From Ectocarpus siliculosus (taxonomy: Eukaryota > Sar > Phaeophyceae > Ectocarpales > Ectocarpaceae): a stretch of DNA of 64,000 nt. Positions 9,925-21,455 of the stretch are shown in pieces; the stretch's first letter is position 1, and the number at the start of each line of letters is the position of its first letter. The stretch lies in NCBI GenBank assembly GCA_000310025.1, contig FN649731.1, positions 3,123,672-3,187,671 of the forward strand, read 5' to 3'. The translations under genes were made by a program, and so were the position numbers. The notes under the pieces were generated by a model. It saw only the letters and a list, made by a program, of their open reading frames with translations. It was not told where the DNA came from and searched no databases.

Positions 9925-10251
9925 TCAATGGATAACAGAGACATGTCGGAGGAGTAACGTCGGTAGAGGTTGAGGGACATAGAGGCTCGTGAAGCGTGCG
10001 GCCCTCCTCCGCGTCCAAAAAGGGTTTTTCATGTTTTCGCGGGCGAAGCCAACGTACAGTCTCTCGAAAAACGCTTTGGTCCCAGTACATGAAAAAAATT
10101 TGCCGTGTTTGCGTGTTTCGGAAATGACCCGCGCCGTGGAATACGTGTGCTCGACGATGAGGTTGTTCGCTTTGAATGATTCGAATGTGTCATTGTGCCC
10201 ACCGTCAAGAAGCTCCGGGCTGGCTGCAGCTAGCGTAGAGCCAAGTAACAT
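9925..10251 (-). CDS. 108-codon ORF of unknown function, unit A copy
   Basis: An ATG-initiated ORF (MLLGSTLAAASPELLDGGHN) with a protein-like body (KANNLIVEHTYS, ETRKHGKFF, KAFFERLYVGFAREN). Unit C keeps the full frame (43,424-43,750) with about four amino-acid changes and several silent ones. Unit B is frameshifted by one base in an A-run. It may be the first exon of a minus-strand gene continuing into the ORF at 9599-9850, since GT and AG candidates lie between them. I recognise no domain. Confidence 0.35.
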   Translation of the reverse strand: MLLGSTLAAASPELLDGGHNDTFESFKANNLIVEHTYSTARVISETRKHGKFFSCTGTKAFFERLYVGFARENMKNPFWTRRRAARFTSLYVPQPLPTLLLRHVSVIH

Positions 10252-10794
10252 GTTTAAGTTGGAAGGTTTTCATATGGCAACAACAATGTGGGCATCCAGA
10301 TGAAGGTGTCATCATCTTTTCGCTTGAATATCGTTGCTACTTTTGCCGCTACCGAGAATGAAAATAGGTTGAGGTTTGCGCTGTTGTACGCACGCCCACA
10401 TGAACGGCCCGAGCCCTCAAGCCTACGAAACACCTCCTAGCTTGAAATAATGTTGGTCTCTTACGCGTTATGGATGCGCAAAGGAGGAGGCGTGTGTGTG
10501 GTGTGGCATCTTCCTCGCCATATTTCTCTCTCCAACAGTCCGTCGCGAGCCTCACTCACCGAAATGGTGGCCCCCAGAAATCGTTGTTGGTGATGATGCA
10601 ACACGAGTGATGTAGATTATGTCCAATAGGCAGGTGTGTAGTGGAGTCACGCACGGATGACGGAGATCCCGGGGACGCGTTCGGATGAGAGTGTGGTGTG
10701 ATGTGGTAAACTGTCAAGTTGGGGGGTTGGTGACGTTGCCCCGAATGGACATTGATGAGCTGATGGGTTGTGCCGAACGGCGTAGACTACTTGT

Positions 10795-10894
10795 NNNNNN
10801 NNNNNNNNNNNNNNNNNNNNNNNNNNNNNNNNNNNNNNNNNNNNNNNNNNNNNNNNNNNNNNNNNNNNNNNNNNNNNNNNNNNNNNNNNNNNNN
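10795..10894. other. assembly gap of 100 N at a (GA)n tract
   Basis: The sequence enters the gap right after cgtagactacttgt. In unit B (about 22,003) and unit C (about 44,297) this same sequence is followed by a long GA repeat. The gap therefore hides a microsatellite and possibly the spacer that joins A to B. The length of 100 is conventional and the true size is unknown. Confidence 0.9.
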
Positions 10895-13800
10895 TCTGTC
10901 GTCCTGTCGTCTGTATCGCCCGACGGCTTTCACCAGCCAGCAACCACCTCGCTAACGTCGTGGTTGTTCTCTCATTTTGGACTGGCGAAGAATTGGGACT
11001 CTGGCCGAAGCCGTTGTTCATGAATTAATTACCAGACGTTTACCAACGCACAGCAACAAGAGAGGCTACCATACTGGTTCAGTAGCACTGTGCATCACTC
11101 ATTATACATCCCTGCTGTTGGAGGTAGTTCTTGTTGATGTGGCTGGAAGGACTGCTGAGCAGACAGAAGAGATGCGCTTTCTTGGCCGTTCGTTGGGATT
11201 TCGCGGACATGTACAGCAGCAGGACGGCAAGGGATCTTCATCTCATTGCACGCATCACAAGCGCGGACCTGTGGCATTACACATCTATAGAGTACAGCAC
11301 GAATCGTATTCTACTATTCTTCCTGCTGTTGATGTTTATGGTGGTGTGGTGCGGCATGACTGCGCAGGGTGAAAGCGAGAGCCAGACGCTTTTCTACGCC
11401 GTTGGGAAGTATGCACGGGCGGCGACGACATCGTATCTTTACACCCACAGCAAGCGCGGATCTCATCGATCTCATGGCAGCACCGCCTCACCCTACAAAC
11501 TTGCTGCTACAATCGCCGCTGTTGCTGCTGCCCTTGACTACTGCCGACCTTCCTTGCTTTTGCGAGGGGCGGTGTACTTGCCGATACGCATATAGATAGA
11601 TCTACATGACTGTCAGTGTTTCTCAACGACTGGCTTCTTAGAATGAACGTGTTGCGGCAGCAGCAGAAGTGTGGAGTAGACAATAGGCGGCCATCACGCT
11701 ACAAGCATAGGGTTCGAGCTCGGGCTACCATGTGGGTGTAGTCGACGGCGCCGTACAATCGAGGGACTTGGGTTACAACCCAAATTCCTGCATTCAGTAC
11801 CCCTCTGTATGCTAGTAGCCGGGTTTGGTTCCCGGCTGGTGTTCTGAGGAAAGACAAATACAACGTTTGGACGAAAAACGCGGGCCGTGCCATCACAGCG
11901 TATGTAGCCGTTTGGGAGAAAATCACACGTACATTTGCTTAGGATGAAACTTCTCTCCTCCATGACTGACTCTGAAACCGAGAATGATTCCGAGCAAGTT
12001 GGCGTCAGCACCAGTTGAGATCGCGTAGGATAAAGGCCACGCAGGAGTTCATGCTTCCCTCAATCTCGCATTTGTTTTTCGGGGCTCGCCCGTATTCATC
12101 TATCGCAAAGAAGGACCCAACCGTCCTTTCTCTTTATCGAACATGAAGTCGAGTTTTTGTGTACCCACCAGCTGACCGTGTTGCCATTGGTTGGCACGAT
12201 TCGAGCCTCTCTTTATCGTGGTGCGAACACCGTAACAATGGACGATGACGCCCCCTAGCTGAATTGTCCTCTTGTTCTCCCGTGTGGTGCATAGAAGCGC
12301 GTAAGGACATGAAGTGGGAGCATTCCACACATCACGGCGACGAAAAATGCGCTCGAACCGCACGGCGACTCATGGAAGAACGCTGCAGAACAACATCGAC
12401 ACCTGGTGGGTACTTGTAGAGGTGTGCTCAACAATCTGTCGCAACGCGTGCCGGACAAGCTTCGAGAGGTCTTTTCGTTGCAGCGAGCGCGACCGACAGA
12501 GACAACATGAGTGATTCCTCAAGGGGAACACCGTCGACCATCGGGCAGCGCGTGGTACTGACACCCTCGGCGATTGTTGCACTCTAGAGAAATATTCCAA
12601 CCGTCGGGGATCGGGTGCAGAATGCGCCACGACCTAAGAACTTGGTCAATAGATAGTTTGAACTTGAGGGTATATTTTTGGGTCCCACCCAAACCTAAAA
12701 CCTAATTAATCTCTGTTTATTTCCTCACGGACGAAATAGGCCGCGAGGGTTGCCCTGTCTTTGTACTCGACAGAGTACGGATCTCCGGGATCTCCGGTGG
12801 TCTCGCGGTTGTTTGTGTATGGGTGTGGTGGACTTGATGCTCGAGGTTTCCGCTTGGCCTCGCCCCTGTCTCTCTCTCTCATTGCACTGGTTACAAAAAT
12901 AGATCGAGTCACTCCGCCGTACAGAAACACTCTCGACCAGAGCCCGCGATCGTGACAACGAAACGCGCTGACACGTCAATCATGCCCAACTTCAATATCT
13001 GTCTGTATCTGTCCGTATCTATAAAAATGCGGGGGGAAAATAATTAGGGAATTACATTAGCATGCTACCTCTTTCAAATACAAGTTGTAGCGCAGGACAA
13101 AAACACGCCTCCCCCCCAAATGTCTGCACGGACCAGCTGAGTAGGCATCATCTGTTGAGAGTAAAGGTTCATCCAGATAGAAGCCGTGCGTTGGCAAAAT
13201 CATAAAGACACCACACTACGCTAAACAGGGTTGAACGAAGAGTATGAGCAACCGCGAAATGGTCAAGGACAATTACCCCCTATATTCTACCCTGCCCGGG
13301 CTGTACTTGCCTCACAATACAAACGGCTCTGACACGCGCCGCCACCACGGCAGCATTAACGGTATGTTGCAACAACAACCGTGTTGCCTTCCGATTGATT
13401 TCGACGCTCGATGTGGTTCATGCTTTATATCCACACATTAATCGAGCGGGTTCACCAAACGTAACACCAATCCCCACACCCGCAACAACGACGACCAAAA
13501 ATGGCAATAACCTCATCCCTCTTCTTCAATGGACTCCTATGTGTACGTAGGTGGGATCAGTCTAGTTTCAAGCACACCGTTACAAATCGGCATCATCGAG
13601 ATAACATATTTGAATCTTTTCACCGGACCGGTTTTCCATTGTCCATTCTCGTGGCGTGTGCGATGTTTGAAAAAGAACCCGTCCCCCAATCCATGCCCTC
13701 CGGGTGCGTTGTGTCCCTCAGAGAAACCAACCTCTAGAGACCACACGAAATTCCATTTCTGTGATGTACAGGGCTACACGGTCTACAGGCATGGAGGTGG

Positions 13801-14315
13801 GAACCGGGCGCATTCTACCAGACAGAGGTGATCGCTGTAGGGTATGCGTTGCTGCGCAGGATGTAGAGTGCCCAGGTACAACAGTCGGTACATCTTGGTT
13901 CGCTTGGCATGACTACGTGTCTAACCTCGGTAAACCCTTCTGCACCCCTGCAAACGCCTCTGCTCCACCAAATGTGTACGGCAAACGCCTCGAAGACTCG
14001 GTGCCAGGAAATCGATCTATTCCCAACACCCAGCTACCCTAGATGCCCTCCACGAGGTTCGCACTGATGGCTCCACGTCTAAGGATGTAAAATTGCTTTG
14101 GAGCAGGTCGTGTCACGAAACGAAGGAGTCACAAAATGGGGGGGGTCACTACCTCGACACGCTTGGGCATCCTGGCTTTCTCACTGAAAGTGGGCTTGTC
14201 TTGCCTAGAGGGAAAACAAAATGCATCACACACACACCTGCCTTCCTTACCAAAGGTCATTTTCTACCTTGCCGAAAACAGGACCCGCATGACTGGAGGA
14301 AAGCCTCGACAGCTG

Positions 14316-16388
14316 TCACAGCAGACTACGCCGTTCACGATCCACACTTCGCAAGGCGACCGGCCACACGACCGGCCACATGACTTCGGAGATGGGCTGG
14401 TTGAACTTATGACCAAACGATAGCTTCTGCAGGGAGATCGGCCACACGACGTCGGCGATGGGCTGGTTGAAGCGATATCCAAACGACACCTGTTGCAGGG
14501 AAGCCGGCCACACGGTTCCGACGATGGGTTGGTCGAATAGGGTCCCAAACGACACCTGTTGCAGGGAAGCCGGCCACACGGTTCCGACGATGGGTTGGTC
14601 GAATTCTCTCCCAAACGACACGTGTTGCAGGGAAGCCGGCCACACGGTTCCGACGATGGGTTGGTCGAAGTTGTCCCCAAAGGCTAGTTGCTGCAGGGAG
14701 GTCGGCCACACGGTACCGACGATGGGATGGTTAAAGGAGTCTCCAAACGATAGCTGCTCCAGAGAGGGCGGCCACACGACTTTGGTAATGGACTGGTTGA
14801 ATTGAGCTCTGTCCCCACATAAGCGTTCAGAACGAAACGATAGCTTCCGCAGTGAGGCCGGCCAGACGACTTTGGCGATGGGCTGGTTGAAGTGCAAACC
14901 AAACGACAGCTGCTGCAGGGAGGCCGGCCACACGACTCCGGCGATGGGCTGGTTGAAGATACAACCAAACCACACCTGTTGCAGGGAGATCGGCCACACG
15001 ACTTCGGTGATGGGTTGGTTGAATTTAAACCCAAACGATAGCTGCTGCAGGGAGGCCGGCCACACGACTTCCGCGATGGGCTGGTTGAAGGAACGTCCAA
15101 ACCACACCTGCTTCAAGGACACCGGCCACGCAACTTCGCCGATGGGGTGGTTGAAGTCAACCCCACACAGCTGCTGCAGGGAGGCCGGCCACCCGACTTC
15201 GGCCATGGGCTGGTTGAAGGAAGCACCAAGCGATAGCTGCTGCAGGGAGGCCGGCCACACGGTTCCGACGATGGACTGGTTGAAGGAAGCACCAAACGAC
15301 AGCTGCTGCAGGGAGGCCGGCCACACGACTTCCAAGATGGGCTGGTCGAAACGACCCCACGACCGACGCCCCATGCTGGGCACCAGCCGGACTTGAGCCA
15401 TGGAGTGGTTGAAATTATCCCCAAAGGAAAGCTGCTGCAGGGAGGCCGGCCACACTACTTTGGCGATTGGCTGGTTGAATCTGTTCCCGAACGACAACTG
15501 CTGCAGGGAGGCCGGCCACACGACTTCATCAATGGGCTTGTTGAATTCAAACCCAAACGATAGCTTTTGCAAGAAGACCGGCCAAACGGCGTTGGCAATG
15601 GGCTGGTTGAATGTATCCCGCATCGAACAACTGCCTGACTGCACGGCCCCCACGCTGGGCTGGTTGAATTGACAACCAAACAATAGCTGCTTCAGTAAGA
15701 CTGGCCACACGAGTTCAGCGATCGGCTGGTTAAAGCGAATTCCAAAGGATAGCTGCTGCAGGGAGGCCGGCCACACGACTCCGACGATTGGCTGGTTGAA
15801 TGCATCCCCAAACGATAGCTGTTGCAGGGAGGCCGGCCACACGATGTCGGCTATGGGCTGGTTGAAGCGATATCCAAACGACACCTGTTGCAGGGAAGCC
15901 GGCCACACGACTTCGGCAATGGGTTGGTTGAAGTTATACCTGAACGACAGCTGCTGCAGCGAGGCCGGCCATGTCACCGTCTTTACCGGCGTATCCGAAG
16001 TTATTACCAGCCGTCGGAGCCTTGGAGGCCAAGCCAGAGGTCGCAGGCTTTCTGCCGATGAATTCCCTTGCGGTCGCCGACTTTCTGACCCTGAGTGTGG
16101 CTCAATGGCAGAGTTTTGCAGCAGAGGCTCCATCGGCAGTGCCCACGTCAAGCCAAAAGCCTGCACAGACGGCACGCGACTCGAGATCCAACTCTCTCGA
16201 CCTCGCTTGTTGGTCGTTGTGTACGGTTCGCGAGGAGACCACAAGCTAGGAGGTGTGCCTGAGGTGACGCACACGTCCAAAGTCGGGAAACTTCGGCACG
16301 CCCCACAAAATGCCAGCGACACCAGTTGTAGCTCCAGGGTAGACGCAATCCAACGGTTCTTCTGTCGTCCATCGCAAGCCTGGTTCAA
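14316..16388 (-). CDS. FNIP-repeat protein, unit B copy (about 24 repeats)
   Basis: An open frame of about 690 codons with the same architecture as the unit A copy: an N-terminal region with MEPLLQNSAIEP, then about 24 repeats of WPASLQQLSFGxxFNQPI, ending VALRSVDRERRSLL. The extreme 5' end starts from a non-ATG triplet, so the real start is either the internal ATG or lies in an upstream exon. Compared with A, the array lacks one N-terminal repeat and gains a block near the C-terminus in which FDQPIVGTV occurs in three successive repeats. The two-residue hypervariable site differs from A in most repeats while the framework is almost unchanged. Confidence 0.75.
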   Translation of the reverse strand: MNQACDGRQKNRWIASTLELQLVSLAFCGACRSFPTLDVCVTSGTPPSLWSPREPYTTTNKRGRESWISSRVPSVQAFGLTWALPMEPLLQNSAIEPHSGSESRRPQGNSSAESLRPLAWPPRLRRLVITSDTPVKTVTWPASLQQLSFRYNFNQPIAEVVWPASLQQVSFGYRFNQPIADIVWPASLQQLSFGDAFNQPIVGVVWPASLQQLSFGIRFNQPIAELVWPVLLKQLLFGCQFNQPSVGAVQSGSCSMRDTFNQPIANAVWPVFLQKLSFGFEFNKPIDEVVWPASLQQLSFGNRFNQPIAKVVWPASLQQLSFGDNFNHSMAQVRLVPSMGRRSWGRFDQPILEVVWPASLQQLSFGASFNQSIVGTVWPASLQQLSLGASFNQPMAEVGWPASLQQLCGVDFNHPIGEVAWPVSLKQVWFGRSFNQPIAEVVWPASLQQLSFGFKFNQPITEVVWPISLQQVWFGCIFNQPIAGVVWPASLQQLSFGLHFNQPIAKVVWPASLRKLSFRSERLCGDRAQFNQSITKVVWPPSLEQLSFGDSFNHPIVGTVWPTSLQQLAFGDNFDQPIVGTVWPASLQHVSFGREFDQPIVGTVWPASLQQVSFGTLFDQPIVGTVWPASLQQVSFGYRFNQPIADVVWPISLQKLSFGHKFNQPISEVMWPVVWPVALRSVDRERRSLL

Positions 16389-17557
16389 TGCGACAGTGAA
16401 GGCATCCAGGCACTTGCTCCTTCCTGAGATACCGAATGGCAGATACAGGAACGCAAACGAAGGGCGTTGTGAGCCTTAGAGGTTTCTTGATTCTGGTTCC
16501 GGACTGGTCGGTACCAAGAAGAGCACGGCCTCCGGGAAACTGCAGACAGCAGCCCTTGGTCATCAAACGCAGCAGTGCCCTGGGGTCACCTGTCTTATTT
16601 CTTCATACCCGACACCCTTCCTTTGAAAGCTAGTTTGGGCGAGGAAACGTTCCATTCGGCAGAGGCCGCTGAAAGACTCATGAAGTGATTTTTTGCAAGA
16701 AAATGGAGCGAGCGCTATTATGTAGACAAATACGTCGAAACCACACTCTTGAAACAGAACCCAACAGTCTAAGCCAACCAAGCTCTTCGGCACCATTTCC
16801 GGCGACGATGGGTGAGCAGGTGCATCCCCGAAACTTGGCTATCAATCCAATCACTCTGCGTTCATATGCCTCGATCGTCAAGGATGACCTCCTTCCCAAA
16901 CATCGAGGACTTGTTGATCCAAACTGGATGGCGAGGGCCATTTCGCAAAACAGGGACAAATACAGTTGTTTCCGCGGGGTTGGCATCCAATTCTCGGGCT
17001 AAAAGTCAAGTTCCGATGCATCAGCTCTGCCTCCAGCAAGAAAACAAATCGTGCGATTCGCCTTGATTGCGGTAATGGCCAGAATCAAGACGTTTCCCTG
17101 CCCTTGATAGCTGTTCCAACTCGTCGCAGACTCCGGACGATAGCGCAGCTATTGAGCTCTGCGAGGCGCATGGCAACTCCATTGCTCTTGCGTCTTGTAT
17201 CAACATAAAATATTCACCCGTGTCGTTATAGATGACCAATATTAGCCTCCACGGATAAAAGAAAAATGACAATATTTTAGTGTATTGTAGAGTTGCCGCA
17301 GCGGGTTCGGGGGGCGATGGGCGGGATGTAGACGACGTGTTATATTTGGGCATCGACCGGTACAACTCCGCAAGACGTGTACAGTACGGTCCCTGGACAG
17401 GCGTGGTTGAGACTGAACGGAAGAGTCTAGCCCCCAAATGCGAGTACCTGAAGACACGAAACCCACGAACACCACTAAATACCAGGTGCGCTTGCGTGTG
17501 TGTGTCGGGTAATGATCACCCTCTTGTAAACAATGTGGGAAGAACAGCACCACCGGC

Positions 17558-17821
17558 ATGAACGAGAACGAACATTCAACGCCCCATCTACACATGCGCC
17601 CTCTAAGGGCACGCTTCAGACAGTCTGTGGATCGAGTACAGGAATGTTTGGGGCCCCTCGTAACTACCTTGTGCCGCGGGCAGCTGCCGCGTCTATTTAG
17701 ACGCTGGAAGACAGGGGGTACACCTTCAGTGCTTCACTTTCTTACCTACAGCCGACAACACCTCTCTCCATTCCTGTTCCAGTCGGCCAGTGCCGCGCTA
17801 CGAAGACTTGGCGCCTCTTGA
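17558..17821 (+). CDS. 87-codon ORF of unknown function, unit B copy
   Basis: Same ATG, stop and length as the copies in A (5562) and C (41,374). Differences from A are mostly amino-acid replacements (for example KSS to TPS). No domain recognised; weak evidence for a real gene. Confidence 0.25.
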   Translation: MNENEHSTPHLHMRPLRARFRQSVDRVQECLGPLVTTLCRGQLPRLFRRWKTGGTPSVLHFLTYSRQHLSPFLFQSASAALRRLGAS

Positions 17822-18181
17822 CTATTCCCGCGTGTTCCGGATGCCGTACAATAGTGGCGAGGGAAGTGGACCCTTCCCATCCACTACAGGAGAGTTCACT
17901 GGAAACTTGTAGTGTTTTGATTTGCGGGCCCTGTCATCTTTTTGTGACGAGATAGTATACACACCACTTTTGTACGCGCTCCTAGAACACGACTGCCGTA
18001 CGATGCTATTTACACACCCGCATTTTGGAAAGCTTTGCATGTCCTCTTTGCAATGACAGCCATTGGAGAGTTGGCCCTCCTCTTGCTGCGACCAATTGAG
18101 CTTTCCACATTGACCCGGTGTTGTTGTGGTATCGTGCATGGCATACGGTGATAGTGTACGTACCTATTTTATTATCATGAA

Positions 18182-19659
18182 TGTGGAGGACGACACAGAG
18201 TGATACTCAATTGCCCTGCCGTACTAGCAAACGAAAACGAACTAGGGCCCGGAAATTAAACGATTGATTTATTCTATCGTTCCTAACAGTTGCCATGTCT
18301 ATCTTTTCCGAGACTTGAGACAAATTTATACTACTATTATTCTGTGTTATATATATATATTTAGCACAGGACCAGTAGCCACGGTGGTTGGTTGTATCCA
18401 GTGGAAACAACCTATTTTTGAAGTGTTTGGGGAAACACTCGCGAGGAGAATTGAATGATACCACCTCTGTCCCAAGATCTTATTTTTTTATGAATAGATC
18501 TTATTTTTTGATGAATAGATAAACTTGCCAGAGGGTCACCTCATTACAAGTTCATCCTCCATCAAGATCTTATTTTTTTGATGAATAGATAAACTTGCCA
18601 GAGGGTCACCTCATTACAAGTTCATCCCCCATCAATACCTTATTTGTGATGAATAGATAAACTTGCCAGAGGGTCACCTCATTACAAGTTCATCCCACCA
18701 AGATCTTATTTGTGATGAATAGATAAACTTGCCAGAGGGTCACCTCATTACAAGTTCATCCCATCAAGATCTTGGTTTTGATGAATAGATAAACTTGCAG
18801 AGGGTCACCTCATTACAAGTTCATCCTCCATCAATATCTTATGTTTTGGTGAACAGATAAACTTGCCAGAGGGTCACCTCATTACAAGTTCATCCCCCAT
18901 CAAGATCTTATTTTTCGATGATGAATAGAGAAAACTTGCTAGAGGGTCACCTCATTACAAGTTTATTCCTCATCACGATATTATTTTATGATGAAAAGAC
19001 AGACTCGCCGGAGGGTCACCTCATTACGAGTCTATCTCTCATCAACCCCACAGCAATATCATGCGAAATATTTTAGTACACTAGCTGTCATCTTGATAGC
19101 CCAGTACCCACAATTTTTTTTTCTAGACTATTCTAGTATGGACCACATCTATCACTACTCTGTCTGAAGACTCCGTGTTTTTTAACACGCGTTGTATGAT
19201 AATCAGGCCGAGTTGATGATGTTGTACCAGGTAGGTTAACTCCAATACATGTGTCTCCATGAGCCACTCATGTCTATGGCCGCCAAAAGCACATCTTTAG
19301 CACAGATGGACTTGTGGCGCATAGAGGGGGGGGTGATGTGGAGGACACCTGTCAGGAGTTTAACCAACCATGTGTGCACATACAAAGTGTAGGAAGATAT
19401 GGCTCCCTCGGGGTATCTTGTCACAAGGAGAGTGACAGGAAATGCACCGTCGGAGATGGATATCTTCCGAAGTCCCTGGCCACTTGCCGAAAGTCGAAGC
19501 GGAGAGTCTTCGACTCTCCTCTCCCTCTGCCGCTATGGCCACTCTCTCTTTCTACCCTCTTCTCCTCGTTTACACATCACGAGAGGAAATAGCCTTCCCC
19601 TGGCAGTGGGATAATACTGCCACGGCACCGGCATCTGTCTCCGACAATAGCCAGTGTCC
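18182..19659. mobile_element. 1.48-kb insertion specific to unit B
   Basis: It is flanked by a 7-bp direct repeat TCATGAA (18,175-18,181 and 19,660-19,666). Unit A has one copy of this site uninterrupted (attatcatgaaggtgg). The ends (TGTGGAGGAC and CCAGTGTCC) show no clear inverted repeat, and there is no coding potential I recognise. The insertion contains a TA microsatellite at about 18,347, an array of hairpin-forming 68-bp repeats (18,471-19,045) and about 600 bp of anonymous sequence. The motif gatgtggagga recurs internally at about 19,335. It is likely a non-autonomous element of unknown class. Confidence 0.6.
18471..19045. repeat. array of about 8 hairpin-forming repeats, about 68 bp each
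   Basis: The unit reads caagatcttatttt, gatgaatagataaacttg, ccagagggtcacctc, attacaagttcatc, then a short spacer. Each unit is an imperfect palindrome: GATGAA and ACTTG on the left pair with CAAGT and TTCATC on the right, and the centre contains GAGG-GTCA-CCTC. The last units change both sides of the stem together (AGACTCG pairing with CGAGTCT at 19,001 and 19,027). The spacers vary in length more than the stems. Confidence 0.85.
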
Positions 19660-20764
19660 TCATGAAGGTGGTAGGAATGCCTGCCACTTGTTTTCCCTGA
19701 ATAGCAGGTTCGTTTTGACGGTCCCCTCTCTTCCGTTGAAGCCCTAAGCTAACTCAACTCCTCTCACCTTCGGTATTCATGGCAACCGTAGGTTGAAGCG
19801 GTGTGGGCGCGCTTGCGAGGGTCAGTGAGTGCCTAGGAGCACACCGTGAAGCCCAGTCAAAGGTCGGTCGGATCTGTCAATCCGCCGGCCTGCCAGAATG
19901 TGAGGCAGGTGAAGGTACACTGTGTGCGCGTTGGATGCCGCCTCTGTCAATCTCTGTTTCAGAATCTGTGCGCGGTTCAGGGCGGGGGCATGGAAAAGAA
20001 AGGCATTATTCTATAGAAACTGTCGAATTTGGCTCAAATATTGAATGATTGCACGCACGATGTGTTGGATGCCTCGTCCGTGCTTCAGAATCTGTGTGCA
20101 ATACAGGGAGGCTTAGACAGTAACCTTCATTTCCCGCCTGTAACATCGAATCCGGCCTAAATCCGCAAGGCCCTATTATACAGCACGTCGGGGAGACGTT
20201 CATGTTTAGCAAAGTGTAAGAAATACCGCCAAAATTTGTCTCGAGCGAGCCTGAAGAGAACTCGGAGGTAGCCACTGGCCACCACAAATACACCCGTCAA
20301 ATGACACACGGGAACGGCGACGGGGACAGCGAACTGGGCGTCCGCGTATCAGCGGTCTCCATTTTACTTGGCGCCTGTTTGGCGTCTTGTCTACTACCTT
20401 GTAGGAATTGTGGCAACCACGCCACTTTTGAAGTACCGAATTTAGAACGCCAATCCACGTTGCGGGGAGCTGCAACTGGTGTATGTCACACGTCCACGGC
20501 AGGCGGGACCAGCACTTCACGCTGGTCTGTGAATATAATTTTGCAACCGAAAAAATACGCCGTCGTTAACGAAGCACACAGCCGCACAAACCGACAGCTC
20601 AGAAACAGCCGGGGGGAGAGTGTCAATCAACCATTCCTCATTGAGTGCCCCGGATCCGAGTGTATGTCCCTCCTGTATATATATCTCCACGCCCTTCCTC
20701 ACAACAGACCACTTCAAGAATCTCGATGTTGCGCCTGCTGGTACAACACAGCCGTATTCGTATA

Positions 20765-21055
20765 TTACTGAATTGGCGACACAACGGCGCCATCATCAAT
20801 CATCTCCACACAACAAACACATCGTAGCACGACGTGGAAGTTCTTTACAAAGAACCATCTTCCTTTTTCCATAGAGACCGTGGATTCTCTCTGATCGGCA
20901 AATCTGTACGCGAAGTTGTTTCTTTTCGGGCCGCGACGATGCCTCAGCCCTTGTATTTCCTTTCCTTCATCGAGGTGGGCCATGTTGACGCAATCGGTGT
21001 CCAACGACACCGAATCATACAGTTTGAACCCCCGGAGGAATGAGACATCAACCAT
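20765..21055 (-). CDS. unknown ORF, unit B copy (intact)
   Basis: About 96 codons: MVDVSFLRGFKLYDSVSLDT, then GKEIQGLRHRRGPKRNNFAY, then KGRWFFVKNFHVVLRCVCC, ending in VVSPIQ. The frame is shared with unit C (43,060-43,308) and broken in A. It may be a downstream exon of the gene whose first ORF lies at 21,065-21,455. No family recognised. Confidence 0.3.
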   Translation of the reverse strand: MVDVSFLRGFKLYDSVSLDTDCVNMAHLDEGKEIQGLRHRRGPKRNNFAYRFADQRESTVSMEKGRWFFVKNFHVVLRCVCCVEMIDDGAVVSPIQ

Positions 21056-21064
21056 TCTCTCCGC

Positions 21065-21455
21065 TCAAGCTACAATCACAAAATGGTTGTCCGACCTATC
21101 ATCGTTCGTCACTCGTACGCACAACGCGCTCAATCGATAACAGAGACATGTCGGAGGAGTAACGTCGGTAGAGGTTGAGGGACATAGAGGCTCGTGAAGC
21201 GTGCGGCCCTCCTCCGCGTCCAAAAAGGGTGTTTCATGTTTTCGCGGGCGAAGCCAACGTACAGTCTCTCGAAAAACGCTTTGGTCCCGGTACATGAAAA
21301 AATTTGCCGTGTTTGCGTGTTTCGGAAATGACCCGCGCCGAGGAATACGTGTGCTCGACGATGAGGTTGTTCGCTTTGAATGATTCGACTGTGTCATTGT
21401 GCCCACCGTCAAGAAGCTCCGGGCTGGCTGCAGCTAGCGTAGAGCTGAGTAACAT
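21065..21455 (-). pseudogene. 108-codon ORF, frameshifted in unit B
   Basis: The counterpart of the intact ORFs in A (9925-10,251) and C (43,424-43,750). The run catgaaaaaatttgcc here is one base shorter than in A, which shifts the frame in the middle, so neither the N-terminal nor the C-terminal half is complete. It could also be a homopolymer sequencing error. Confidence 0.45.

Larger units (their letters stand above)
83..10794. repeat. tandem segmental-duplication unit A
   Basis: Unit A is collinear with unit B at an offset of about 12,275 bp and with unit C at about 35,795 bp over nearly its whole length. Landmarks in the same order are the ccgcacggcgactcatgg start, the minus-strand FNIP gene, the 87-codon plus-strand ORF and the 108-codon minus-strand ORF. 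The copy ends at cgtagactacttgt, just where B and C enter a (GA)n tract. Unit A alone carries a solo LTR (4906-5232) and a pogo-like transposon (7302-9561). Both are absent from B and C at precise empty sites. Confidence 0.9.

Noticed and set aside
18471-19045. CRISPR array
   Set aside because: The regular repeats have no unique spacers of constant length, they are nearly continuous, and the genome is eukaryotic.
20301-20771. 156-codon plus-strand ORF in unit B
   Set aside because: The reading is shorter and altered in A and C by indels, and there is no domain.
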